Of a stretch of DNA of 8,116 nucleotides, positions 1-6,594 are shown piece after piece (the stretch's first letter is position 1; every line of letters starts with the position of its first letter). The notes beneath the pieces were generated by a model. It made no database searches, was not told the DNA's origin, and saw nothing but the letters and a program-made list of their open reading frames with translations. Both the position numbers and the translations under genes were made by a program. Origin of the DNA: Gemmatimonadota bacterium (lineage in GTDB: Bacteria > Gemmatimonadota > Gemmatimonadetes > Longimicrobiales > Gaopeijiaceae); NCBI GenBank assembly GCA_016209995.1, contig JACQVC010000018.1:1-8116 (forward strand). Direction: 5' to 3'.

Positions 1-511
1 GGATCAGCTCTCGCTGGCCATCGGAAAGAACGGGCAAAACGTGAGGCTGGCGTCACAGCTCGTCGGCTGGCAGATCGACCTGTACGGATCGCGGGAGTGG
101 CTCGAGCGAGGCGCCGAGGCGGCGCTTTTCGGCGGAGCCACGGAATCGACGTACGACGTGGCCGACTTCTCGCTGCGGGAGCTGGAACTGCCGCCGGCGA
201 CCCTGGCGGCCCTGGAAGCGGCCGGATATACTATGTTTTTCGATATCATTGACATCGAGCGCGAGGACCTGCTCCGGATTCAGGGCATGAGTCCGGAAGA
301 GGCGGATCGAGTGCTTCGCGTGATCGATGAGCTGACCGTCGAGGAGGCGGAAAGCTCGGCCGAGTCGGAGACGGGCCCGGACTCGGCGACGAGCCGGGTT
401 TTGCGGCTACCCGTCGAGAGCCCGTTGGCCGCTGCGGCTGCGGAGCCCGAGGCGACGGCCGCGACGGACGCGGCGGGGCCGGAAGAGGTTCAGCCAGGCT
501 CCGAAGCATGA
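1..511 (+). CDS. nusA: Transcription termination/antitermination factor NusA, 3' part (5' end outside window)
   Basis: The frame is open from base 2 to the TGA at 509-511, giving the last 169 residues. NusA binds RNA polymerase and nascent RNA and modulates pausing, termination and antitermination. The fragment opens inside the second KH domain: its GKNG loop (fragment residues 8-11) and the following [17 protein letters not shown] are typical of NusA. After a spacer comes a helix-hairpin-helix-like region (about residues 60-110, with [16 protein letters not shown]), resembling one acidic-repeat/HhH module of NusA C-termini. The last 55 or so residues are a low-complexity Ala/Glu/Pro tail, probably disordered. 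The S1 and first KH domains must lie upstream. An internal ATG at 41 falls within the KH domain and is not a gene start. The stop overlaps the next start (ATGA), suggesting coupled translation. The identification is firm; the role of the tail is unknown. Confidence 0.96.
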   Translation, partial: DQLSLAIGKNGQNVRLASQLVGWQIDLYGSREWLERGAEAALFGGATESTYDVADFSLRELELPPATLAALEAAGYTMFFDIIDIEREDLLRIQGMSPEEADRVLRVIDELTVEEAESSAESETGPDSATSRVLRLPVESPLAAAAAEPEATAATDAAGPEEVQPGSEA

Positions 512-849
512 TTCGCACGCGCTGGAGCGGGTTGCTCGGACTGGCCCGACGTGCGGGTGCTTTGGCGGTCGGAACGGCCGCCACACGCGAGGCGCTGCGG
601 CTCGGCCGCGCGCGTTTCGTGCTGCTCGCCAGCGATGCGGCGGGGCCCCAGCGCCGTAAGCTCGAAGGGCTCCTGGCCGCGAGCGGGATCCCTGCGCGCG
701 TCTGTGCGGATCGCGCGGAGCTGGGGGCGGCGATCGGCGCTCGACAGGCGTCCGCGTTGGCCGTGACGGATCCGCGGTTTGCCGCGCAGCTCATGACTTT
801 GTTGGCGAAGACGGAGGAGAACGGTTTAGTGGTTCAAGGGGGTAGGTGA
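508..849 (+). CDS. ylxQ: L7Ae/L30e-family RNA-binding protein (YlxQ-like)
   Basis: This encodes 113 residues. The N-terminus (residues 8-24, [17 protein letters not shown]) matches the LxLAxRAGxxxxG opening of bacterial L7Ae-like proteins. It is followed by the [10 protein letters not shown] strand-turn (residues 37-46) and a C-terminal [14 protein letters not shown] segment. Family members adopt the L7Ae/L30e/Gadd45 fold and several bind kink-turn RNA; their role in this operon is not well established. The position between nusA and infB is exactly where ylxQ sits in Bacillus subtilis and supports the call. The ATG overlaps the nusA stop by 4 nt, with only a weak AGG (495-497) upstream, so translation probably depends on ribosomes finishing nusA. 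The C-terminal NGLVVQGGR is Gly/Val-rich and slightly longer than the core fold needs. The family is likely right; the RNA target is unknown. Confidence 0.85.
   Translation: MIRTRWSGLLGLARRAGALAVGTAATREALRLGRARFVLLASDAAGPQRRKLEGLLAASGIPARVCADRAELGAAIGARQASALAVTDPRFAAQLMTLLAKTEENGLVVQGGR
844..849 (+). promoter_or_regulatory. Ribosome binding site of infB
   Basis: AGGTGA lies 7 nt before the ATG at 857 and overlaps the last two codons of ylxQ. It supports 857 as the infB start, as does the fact that the protein begins directly with the IF2 N-terminal motif MRVYELARDL. Confidence 0.7.
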
Positions 850-856
850 GAAGCAC

Positions 857-3526
857 ATGCGTGTGTATGAGTTGGCCCGAGATCTGGATGTAACGAGCGA
901 GGCGCTGCTGAACCTGCTGCGCCAGATGGGGATCAGCACCAGTAGCCACATGGCTTCGATTTCCGAGAGCGATGCGGCGCGGGTGCTGGCCCGGTTCGAG
1001 CGCGAACGGCGCGCGGGGCACAAGCAGGCGAGCGAGGCCATCGAGGCGGCGATCGAGGACGCCCAGTCTTCCACGCGTCGCCGGCGGCGTCGCCGTGTGG
1101 AGCCTAAGCCCGCCGAGCCCGAGGAAGAGGCCGGCGCGCCTGTGGCATCCGCTGAGGCGCCTGCGGGCCAGGCGGACGTGGAAGAGAAAGGCCCCTTCGC
1201 TGCCGCTAAGCCGCCGGTCGAGCCTGCGGCCGCAGCGTGGGCGGCCGCGACGGAGGTAACGGGCGAGCGAGCTCGCAAGACGGCGAGCATTCAGGCGGAA
1301 CTACCCTCCGAAGCGGCGCACGCGGGGAAAACGGAAGGCGAACAGACTCGCCCGACGCTACGCTTCCGGGAACCGGCGCCTATTGAGACACCGGGGGCGA
1401 TGACCCCGCCTGAGGTCAGGGAGCCACGAGCGTCCGAACCCGCAGCGACCGCACGGCCCGTACGCCCGACTCGGATTCCCACGCCGGCCGCCAGCGCCGG
1501 TCCGGGTGGGCAGGTGCGCATCAAGACCGAGCGGTTCACGCCGGGGGACTCCCGCCTGCGCGGCAAACGCGACCGTATCAAGAAGAAGAAGCGCCAGCGC
1601 GTCGACCAGGATGCCGTGCAGGAGAACCTGCAGCGCGTCATGGCCGAGCTGCGCAGCACGGTCCGCAAGCGCCGCCGCCAGAGCCGCGGCGAGGAGCCGA
1701 CGGAGGAAGCGCGCGAGGCGGAAGAGGCGAGGCAGCAGGAAGAGGCGCACACGATCCGGGTCAACGAGTTCCTCACCGTGGCCGAGCTGGCGGAGATGAT
1801 CCAGGTCCCGGCCACGGAGATCATTGGCTCCGCGTTCAAGAACCTCGGTCTCATGGTCACGATCAATCAGCGGCTCGATTTCGACCAGATCGAGCTGATC
1901 CTGGACGAGTTCGGCTTCCGGGCCCAGCGCGTCGAGGAATACGGACTGGCCGAAGAGGTGGAAGAAGCGGCCAGCCGACCCGAGGAGATGGTACCGCGGC
2001 CGCCGGTGGTGACCGTGATGGGTCACGTGGACCACGGCAAGACCCTGCTCCTGGACGTGATCCGCAAGACGAACGTGGTCGCGGGCGAGGCGGGCGGGAT
2101 CACGCAGCACATTGGCGCCTATCACGTCGAGCTCGATGGAGGGCGCTCCATCACGTTCCTGGACACGCCGGGCCACGCGGCGTTCACCGCGATGCGCGCG
2201 CGCGGCGCCGAGGTCACGGATCTCGTGATTCTGGTCGTCGCCGCTGATGACGCGGTGATGCCCCAGACCGTCGAGGCCATCAGCCATGCAAAGAACGCCG
2301 GCGTGCCCTTGGTCGTGGCCATCAACAAGATCGATCTGCCGCAGGCGAATCCCGGGCGGGTAAAGCAGGACCTGCTCAAGTACGGCGTAACGGTCGAGGA
2401 TTTTGGTGGCGACGTGATGTGCGCTGAGGTGAGCGCGAAGAAGGGGCTGGGGGTGGACGACTTGCTCGAGAAGGTGTTGCTCCAGGCCGAGATGCTCGAG
2501 CTGAAGGCGAATCCCAATCCCGAGGCGAAGGGCGCCGTAATCGAGGCGCAGCTCGACGTCGGAAAGGGGCCTGTGGTCACCATCCTGGTGCAGGAAGGGA
2601 CCTTGCGCGTTGGCGACGACTTCGTGTGCGGACTCTACGGTGGTCGCGTGCGCGCGTTGCTCGACGAACGCGGTCACGCAGTCCAGGACGCCGGCCCTGG
2701 GATCCCGGTCCAGGTGCTCGGATCGGCGGGTGTTCCCCAGGCGGGCGATTCGTTCCAGGTCATGGGCGCGGAGCGAGCTGCCGAGATCGCGCGGCGGCGC
2801 CAGCGCCTCGAGCGAGAGAAGCAGCTGCGCATCCGGAGTCGGGGCGTCCGGCTCGCGGATCTGTCCGAGATGCTGGCCGAAGGCGAGAGCACGCAGCTCA
2901 AGCTGATCGTCAAGGCGGACGTAGACGGATCCATGCAAGCGCTGGCGGACGCGCTCGAGCAGCTCGACACACGGGAGGTTCAGGTCGAGTTCATTCACCG
3001 TGGCGTGGGCGCGATCAACGAATCGGACGTGCTGCTCGCGGCGGCCGCCGGGGCGATCATCATCGGCTTCCGCGTGCGACCGGACGCGAACGCGCGCCTG
3101 CTGGCCGAGCGCGATGGAGTCGACATCCGGTTGTACGACATCATCTACGAAGCCGTCGATGAGGTGAAGGCCGCGCTGGAAGGAATGCTCGCGCCCGAGC
3201 GGCGGGAGAAGATCCTGGGCAGCGCTCAGGTCAGGCAGCTCTTCAGGATTCAGAAGGTCGGCACGGTGGCCGGCTGCTACGTGACGGAAGGGGTCGTGGA
3301 CCGGCGTGGTCAAGCGCGCATCATTCGCGGAGGCATCGTCGTCTACGATGGCCAGTTCGCGTCACTCAAGCGCTTCAAGGACGATGTTCGCGAGGTGCGG
3401 GAGGGGTTCGAGTGCGGGATCGGCATCGCGAACTTCAATGACGTGAAAGTGGGCGATGTGATCGAGTGTTACGTGGTGGAGGAAGTCGCGCGCACACTCG
3501 CGGGCGCCGCGGAGGGGAAGTCGTAG
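857..3526 (+). CDS. infB: Translation initiation factor IF-2
   Basis: This encodes 889 residues, close to the 890 of E. coli IF2. IF2 is the GTPase that brings fMet-tRNA to the 30S subunit and promotes 50S joining. Residues 1-50 form a first IF2-N domain (MRVYELARDLDVTSEALLNL). Residues 55-297 are a low-complexity Ala/Pro/Glu linker with basic tracts: seven arginines at 74-80, a Lys/Arg block at 235-248 and another at 270-274. A second IF2-N domain spans about 298-355. The G domain has every motif: GHVDHGKT (389-396), GITQH (414-418), DTPGH (436-440), NKID (490-493) and SAK (526-528). The effector histidine of GITQH is present. Domains II, III and IV follow, with the fMet-tRNA-binding C2 signature ECGIGIANFNDVKVGDVIE from residue 852. 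It starts 7 nt after ylxQ. A 651-codon open frame on the opposite strand here is a composition artefact. Confidence 0.98.
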   Translation: MRVYELARDLDVTSEALLNLLRQMGISTSSHMASISESDAARVLARFERERRAGHKQASEAIEAAIEDAQSSTRRRRRRRVEPKPAEPEEEAGAPVASAEAPAGQADVEEKGPFAAAKPPVEPAAAAWAAATEVTGERARKTASIQAELPSEAAHAGKTEGEQTRPTLRFREPAPIETPGAMTPPEVREPRASEPAATARPVRPTRIPTPAASAGPGGQVRIKTERFTPGDSRLRGKRDRIKKKKRQRVDQDAVQENLQRVMAELRSTVRKRRRQSRGEEPTEEAREAEEARQQEEAHTIRVNEFLTVAELAEMIQVPATEIIGSAFKNLGLMVTINQRLDFDQIELILDEFGFRAQRVEEYGLAEEVEEAASRPEEMVPRPPVVTVMGHVDHGKTLLLDVIRKTNVVAGEAGGITQHIGAYHVELDGGRSITFLDTPGHAAFTAMRARGAEVTDLVILVVAADDAVMPQTVEAISHAKNAGVPLVVAINKIDLPQANPGRVKQDLLKYGVTVEDFGGDVMCAEVSAKKGLGVDDLLEKVLLQAEMLELKANPNPEAKGAVIEAQLDVGKGPVVTILVQEGTLRVGDDFVCGLYGGRVRALLDERGHAVQDAGPGIPVQVLGSAGVPQAGDSFQVMGAERAAEIARRRQRLEREKQLRIRSRGVRLADLSEMLAEGESTQLKLIVKADVDGSMQALADALEQLDTREVQVEFIHRGVGAINESDVLLAAAAGAIIIGFRVRPDANARLLAERDGVDIRLYDIIYEAVDEVKAALEGMLAPERREKILGSAQVRQLFRIQKVGTVAGCYVTEGVVDRRGQARIIRGGIVVYDGQFASLKRFKDDVREVREGFECGIGIANFNDVKVGDVIECYVVEEVARTLAGAAEGKS

Positions 3527-3559
3527 GGCCCCGGCTCTTTCGCTTGGAGTCGCGTCACG

Positions 3560-3841
3560 GTGGTCGTGGCGGTGATGTCATGGGAGCTGTCGCTCCCCGG
3601 ATGCGCGTCCCTGAAGGATAAGCGGATGGTCGTGAAGTCCTTGAAGGATCGGCTTCACCACCGCTTCAAGGTTTCCGTCGCCGAGACCCGCCATCACGAG
3701 ATGTGGGGGTTGTCCGAGGTCACGGTGTCCCTGGTGACAACGGATCGCCGCCATGCCGATGCGGTGCTCGCCCAGATCGACCGCTTCGTGAGCAACGATG
3801 GCCGGGCGATCGTGGTGAATACCACCAGCACGTTCTACTGA
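3560..3841 (+). CDS. ylxP: DUF503 family protein (YlxP-like)
   Basis: This encodes 93 residues. The protein matches DUF503/YlxP: an N-terminal strand (VVAVMSWELSLPG), the conserved SLKDKR (residues 17-22), then a helix VVKSLKDRLHHRFKVSVAE and an MWG/LSEVTVSLV strand. Family members are small ferredoxin-like-fold proteins; some studies tie YlxP-like proteins to ribosome assembly or function, but no reaction is established. The GTG at 3560 is chosen because it aligns the N-terminus with the family's usual M-I-V-G-V-L start. The in-frame ATG at 3575 would remove the first half of beta-strand 1. GGAG at 3545-3548 is 11 nt upstream, somewhat long spacing. Position between infB and rbfA is the usual one for ylxP, which fits a ribosome-related role. 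The family call is firm; the function is inferred from context only. Confidence 0.88.
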   Translation: MVVAVMSWELSLPGCASLKDKRMVVKSLKDRLHHRFKVSVAETRHHEMWGLSEVTVSLVTTDRRHADAVLAQIDRFVSNDGRAIVVNTTSTFY

Positions 3842-3909
3842 CGACTGCGAGGCGCCGACTGGGCCGGGGGCGGAGCCGTCGTTGAGCCCACGGACCTGCT
3901 GGCCTGCTT

Positions 3910-3917
3910 GAGGGTGA
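3910..3917 (+). promoter_or_regulatory. Ribosome binding site of rbfA
   Basis: GAGGGTGA lies 7 nt before a GTG codon at 3925. No conventional start codon lies between that GTG and the in-frame stop at 3883-3885, and there is no ATG in the first part of the conserved sequence. The site therefore fixes GTG 3925 as the rbfA start. Confidence 0.7.
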
Positions 3918-3924
3918 CCAGCCC

Positions 3925-4308
3925 GTGTCGTGGAAGCGCGCAGCCCGTCTGAGCGAACAGCTCAAGCGTGAGATCTCCGAAGTGCTCCGGCGCGAGGTCA
4001 AAGATCCTCGCCTGGGCGTGACGCCTACCGTGACCGACGTCGAGGTGAGCAACGATCTTTGGTCCGCCAGGGTGTACGTACGCATCGCCGGGGATGACGA
4101 GGTAAGGACACAGGCGTTGGAAGGCCTGCAGTCGGCGAGTCCCTTCATTCGCAGGGAGCTGGGAAAGGTGTTACGCGTCCGCCGGATTCCGGAGCTGCAA
4201 TTCAGGCTGGACCGCTCCATGGAACACGCTCGCAGGATCGAGGAGATCCTCTCGGACCTCGAGCGCGGGCACGCCAGCGACGACGCGGGAGACAGCGATC
4301 TTCCGTGA
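3925..4308 (+). CDS. rbfA: Ribosome-binding factor A
   Basis: This encodes 127 residues, near the usual 115-135. RbfA binds the 30S subunit near the 16S rRNA 5' helix and helps late maturation, especially in the cold. The protein starts SWKRAARLSEQLKREISEVL, the usual first helix. It carries the family signature KDPRLG (residues 26-31), followed by the strand TVTDVEVSNDLWSARVYV and the helix ASPFIRRELGKVLRVRRIPEL. This is the single KH-type fold of RbfA. The last 20 or so residues (GHASDDAGDSDLP) are acidic and probably disordered. An 83-nt gap separates it from ylxP. The stop overlaps the GTG of truB by 4 nt (GTGA), suggesting coupling of two RNA-maturation functions. The start is GTG with a good ribosome binding site. 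Confidence 0.96.
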   Translation: MSWKRAARLSEQLKREISEVLRREVKDPRLGVTPTVTDVEVSNDLWSARVYVRIAGDDEVRTQALEGLQSASPFIRRELGKVLRVRRIPELQFRLDRSMEHARRIEEILSDLERGHASDDAGDSDLP

Positions 4309-5192
4309 CCACGGCGGCTCTTCGCTTCGGCATCCTTCCCGTAGACAAGCCGTCTGGCCCCACCTCGCACGACATTGTCGAACGCGCTCGGCGCTCGCTC
4401 GGTGTCCGACGCATCGGGCATACGGGCACGCTGGACCCGTTCGCCTCCGGACTGCTGCTGCTGTGCGTGGGACCCGCGACACGGCTCGCCGAGTATTTTA
4501 GCGCCCTCGACAAACGCTATGTCGCGACCGTGCTCCTGGGCGTGCAGACCGACACGGACGATCTGGACGGCAGCGTGGTGCGCGCGAGCGAGGCGTGGCG
4601 GTCTCTCGACGACGGGCGAATCAGCGATGCGCTGCGCGGATTTCTGGGACCCTCTTTGCAGGTACCCCCACGGTACTCGGCGAAGAAGGCGGGCGGGCGG
4701 CGCCTCTACGAACACGCCCGAGCGGGTCGGCCGCTGGCGCCGGAGCCGGTTCCCGTCGAGATCCAGGACGTCAGCATGCTCGACATTCGGCTGCCCGAGG
4801 TCACGTTCGCGGTGAGCTGCTCGAGCGGCACGTACGTGCGCGCGCTCGCGCGCGACCTGGGCGAGACGCTCGGGGTCGGGGGTCACCTGATTCGGCTGCG
4901 CCGAACCTCGATTGGCCCGTTTCACGTCGAGTCGGCGGTGGCGGATCTGCACGCTGCGGAGTGCGTGGCCGGGGCGTGGCTGTCTCCGGCACGAGCGCTC
5001 GCGGGGTGGCCACGGTCGGACGTGGACTCCGCGACGGCCACGAGACTGGCGCACGGGGAGACGGTAGCGGCCCCTGAATCGGTCGCGCTCGCAGCCGGGC
5101 CGGTCGCGGTGTTCCAGGGCGAAAGGCTCGTGGCCATCGCACTTGTGCAGGACGGCGTACTCCGCCCCGCCAAGGTGTTCGCGCATGACTGA
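4305..5192 (+). CDS. truB: tRNA pseudouridine(55) synthase TruB
   Basis: This encodes 295 residues. TruB converts U55 in the T-loop of tRNAs to pseudouridine and also acts as a tRNA folding chaperone. All hallmark motifs are visible: GILPVDKPSGPTSHD (residues 9-23), HTGTLDPFASGLL (39-51) with catalytic Asp44, the DKRY motif with Tyr72 (E. coli Asp48 and Tyr76 at the same spacing), VPPRYSAKKAGGRRLYE (120-136), and SSGTYVRALARDLG (173-186) with Arg179 in the active site. The C-terminal 70 residues resemble the PUA-like tail that contacts the tRNA acceptor arm. The GTG start overlaps the rbfA stop. No strong separate ribosome binding site is needed if translation is coupled. The 3' end overlaps ribF by 8 nt. 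Confidence 0.97.
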   Translation: MTTAALRFGILPVDKPSGPTSHDIVERARRSLGVRRIGHTGTLDPFASGLLLLCVGPATRLAEYFSALDKRYVATVLLGVQTDTDDLDGSVVRASEAWRSLDDGRISDALRGFLGPSLQVPPRYSAKKAGGRRLYEHARAGRPLAPEPVPVEIQDVSMLDIRLPEVTFAVSCSSGTYVRALARDLGETLGVGGHLIRLRRTSIGPFHVESAVADLHAAECVAGAWLSPARALAGWPRSDVDSATATRLAHGETVAAPESVALAAGPVAVFQGERLVAIALVQDGVLRPAKVFAHD

Positions 5193-6123
5193 ATTCGCCA
5201 TAGATCCGACGCTGCCTGGCGGGCTGCCGCGCGATGAGCGCGGGACTGTCGTCACGGTGGGCACGTTCGATGGAGTGCACCGCGGCCACTGGGCGGTGCT
5301 TCAGGAGATCCGCGGGCGCGCTACGGCATCGGGCCGGCGCGGCGTCCTGCTGACGTTCCACCCTCACCCACTCCGTATCGTGCGGCCGGAGTCTGCCCCC
5401 AGACTGTTGACCACGCCGACGGAGAAGAAGGAGATTCTGGCCGAGAGCGGCCTCGATTACGCCGTGTTCCTCTCCTTTACCCCGGTGTTGGCGCGCTACT
5501 CCCCACAACGCTTCGTCGAGGAGATCCTGGTGCGCAGATTAGGGGTGCGAGAGCTGGTCATTGGATACGACCACGGGTTCGGCCAGGGGCGCGCGGGTGA
5601 TGTGGACACGCTCACCGAGCTCGGCGCGGCGCTCGGCTTCGACGTGGATGTCGTTGCGCCGGTCGAGGAGGGGGGGCACGCAGTCTCTTCGTCGGGCATA
5701 CGCCGCGCCCTCGCGCAGGGCGCCGTGCGCGCAGCCGCTCACGCCCTGGGTCGACCGTACTCCATTCGTGGACCCATCGTCCGCGGGGACGGGCGCGGCC
5801 GCAAGCTCGGGTTTCCGACCGCGAACATCCACGTAGCCGACCCCGACAAGCTGATTCCCAGCTCCGGGATCTACGCGGTGCGCGGAGTCCTGCGCTGCGG
5901 CACGTTCGCCGGCGCCCTACACCTGGGCCCGCGCCCGACGTTCGCCGGCTCCGCCCCCACCGTCGAGCTGCACCTGATCGATTTCGCCGGCGACATCTAT
6001 GGGGAGGACGTGCGGGTCGACTTCATCGAGCGGCTTCGCGAAGTACGCCCCTTCGCCACGGTCGTGGAGCTGATCCAGCAGATGAGGGAAGATGTGGAGC
6101 TCGCCAGGGAGGCGCAGGCCTGA
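5185..6123 (+). CDS. ribF: Bifunctional riboflavin kinase / FAD synthetase
   Basis: This encodes 312 residues, the normal length. RibF phosphorylates riboflavin to FMN and adenylylates FMN to FAD. The N-terminal adenylyltransferase domain has [10 protein letters not shown] (residues 26-35), [22 protein letters not shown] and SSSGIR (168-173; usually SSTxIR). The C-terminal kinase domain has [18 protein letters not shown], then GFPTAN (209-214) that binds nucleotide and Mg, GIYAVRG, and LHLGPRPTF in place of the common NIGxRPTF. The ATG at 5185 is chosen: it gives the usual short lead before the first motif, whereas the upstream in-frame TTG at 5143 would add 14 residues lying wholly inside truB. 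The gene overlaps truB by 8 nt in another frame. Placement next to truB and rpsO is classical for ribF/ribC. Antisense frames here are shadows. Confidence 0.96.
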   Translation: MTEFAIDPTLPGGLPRDERGTVVTVGTFDGVHRGHWAVLQEIRGRATASGRRGVLLTFHPHPLRIVRPESAPRLLTTPTEKKEILAESGLDYAVFLSFTPVLARYSPQRFVEEILVRRLGVRELVIGYDHGFGQGRAGDVDTLTELGAALGFDVDVVAPVEEGGHAVSSSGIRRALAQGAVRAAAHALGRPYSIRGPIVRGDGRGRKLGFPTANIHVADPDKLIPSSGIYAVRGVLRCGTFAGALHLGPRPTFAGSAPTVELHLIDFAGDIYGEDVRVDFIERLREVRPFATVVELIQQMREDVELAREAQA

Positions 6124-6131
6124 CTTCTCGT

Positions 6132-6178
6132 GTGTAAGAAAGGAGAGAGGGGGGATCTCCCTCTCCCCCTTCTTACAC
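6132..6178 (+). repeat. Long near-perfect inverted repeat (hairpin) after ribF
   Basis: Bases 6132-6153 pair with 6157-6178. The basal arms GTGTAAGAA and TTCTTACAC pair perfectly over 9 bp. Two A-C mismatches follow (6141/6169 and 6144/6166), and then a purine-rich upper stem of about 9 bp with one G-U pair, closed by a 3-nt GAT loop. It begins 8 nt after the ribF stop. No U-tract follows on either strand, so it is a poor intrinsic terminator. It could be an RNase III or exonuclease barrier, a processing site separating ribF and rpsO mRNA, or a member of a dispersed repeat family. The pairing is read directly from the sequence; the function is open. Confidence 0.75.
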
Positions 6179-6257
6179 TGCGGTCTTCCGCCGACGTGCA
6201 GGTCTACTTGGCACGATGCTTCGGTGGATTTTCGGTCAGGGTTGAAACCTGGGCGCG

Positions 6258-6318
6258 CCAAGGCTAAGTTCCTCCGCTTGGAATTCGGCTTCCCTTGCAG
6301 CGTGGACTCTTGCGGAGG
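6258..6318 (+). promoter_or_regulatory. Candidate pseudoknot / anti-Shine-Dalgarno structure before rpsO
   Basis: The rpsO ribosome binding site GCGGAGG (6312-6318, 10 nt before the ATG) is exactly complementary to CCTCCGC at 6271-6277. The first six bases of that complement lie in the loop of a second stem, CCAAG (6258-6262) with CTTGG (6277-6281). The two could coexist as an H-type pseudoknot whose second stem covers the ribosome binding site, or the 7-bp helix could form alone around a GGAA/TTCC hairpin (6280-6293). Escherichia coli rpsO is repressed by S15 through a pseudoknot overlapping its start region. That parallel is inference; no homology to that RNA is claimed. Confidence 0.45.
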
Positions 6319-6328
6319 CTCACTCAGG

Positions 6329-6589
6329 ATGGGATACGACAAGCAGGAAATCATCGCGAAGTACCGGCTCCATGATAGCGACAAGGGCAGCGCGCCGGTT
6401 CAGGTGGCGCTGCTTACCGCTCGCATCAACTACCTGACCGATCACTTTCGCGACCACCCGAAAGACCACCACAGTCGGCGTGGCCTCCTCAAGATGGTAG
6501 GGAAGAGACGCCGATTGCTCGAGTATCTCAAGCGGACGGACCTGGACAAGTACCGGACGTTGATCGAGGAGCTCGGGCTGAGGCACTGA
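6329..6589 (+). CDS. rpsO: 30S ribosomal protein S15
   Basis: This encodes 86 residues, about the usual 88-89. S15 binds the three-way junction of the 16S rRNA central domain early in 30S assembly. The family core is plain: helix 1 ([11 protein letters not shown]), [17 protein letters not shown], then the signature [22 protein letters not shown], ending LGLRH. The ATG at 6329 is chosen because it gives the family N-terminus and has GGAGG (6314-6318) 10 nt upstream. The open frame extends further upstream but is unrelated peptide. The loop after helix 1 reads [10 protein letters not shown] where most homologues have GDTGSPEVQ, so the usual RNA-contacting threonine is a lysine (Lys19). The gene is followed by a terminator-like hairpin and pnp, the universal rpsO-pnp pairing. 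Confidence 0.97.
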   Translation: MGYDKQEIIAKYRLHDSDKGSAPVQVALLTARINYLTDHFRDHPKDHHSRRGLLKMVGKRRRLLEYLKRTDLDKYRTLIEELGLRH

Positions 6590-6594
6590 TCGTG

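Larger units (their letters stand above)
6124..6328 (+). promoter_or_regulatory. Leader region upstream of rpsO (205 nt, non-coding)
   Basis: No credible gene lies in this stretch. The ribF frame has stopped, and the frame that runs into rpsO begins inside ribF in another phase and reads unfamiliar peptide until the S15 ATG. What it holds is RNA structure: a long hairpin (6132-6178), a small GCGG/CCGC stem (6180-6191), a CAGG/CCTG stem around 6237-6251, and elements that can pair with the rpsO ribosome binding site (6258-6318). I saw no convincing sigma70 promoter: TTGGCA at 6208 has no acceptable -10 box at 16-18 nt. S15 autogenously represses its own mRNA in several bacteria through unrelated leader structures, so a regulatory role is plausible but not shown. 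Confidence 0.55.

Noticed and set aside
1358..3313. A 651-codon open frame on the - strand opposite infB
   Set aside because: It lies fully antisense to a clearly conserved IF2 gene. Its translation is rich in His, Arg, Asp and Leu with no recognisable domain, as expected when a GC-rich gene with G/C third positions is read backwards.
5143..5184. Upstream TTG start for ribF
   Set aside because: It would add 14 residues encoded inside truB with no family similarity. The ATG at 5185 gives the normal N-terminus.
3720..5264. A 514-codon open frame on the - strand opposite ylxP, rbfA and truB
   Set aside because: It spans three conserved + strand genes and their junctions, is Arg/Ser/Pro-rich, and shows no family motif. 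It is a composition artefact.
6132..6178. Calling the post-ribF palindrome an intrinsic terminator
   Set aside because: No run of T follows the stem on the + strand or, read the other way, on the - strand, so the key terminator element is absent.
6208..6236. Possible sigma70 promoter for rpsO (TTGGCA as -35)
   Set aside because: No TATAAT-like hexamer lies at 16-18 nt; the nearest AT-rich bases (GATTTT) are too close and a poor match.
6092..6328. Upstream extension of the rpsO frame beginning in ribF
   Set aside because: The extra residues do not resemble S15, and the ATG at 6329 has a GGAGG site at proper distance and the family N-terminus.
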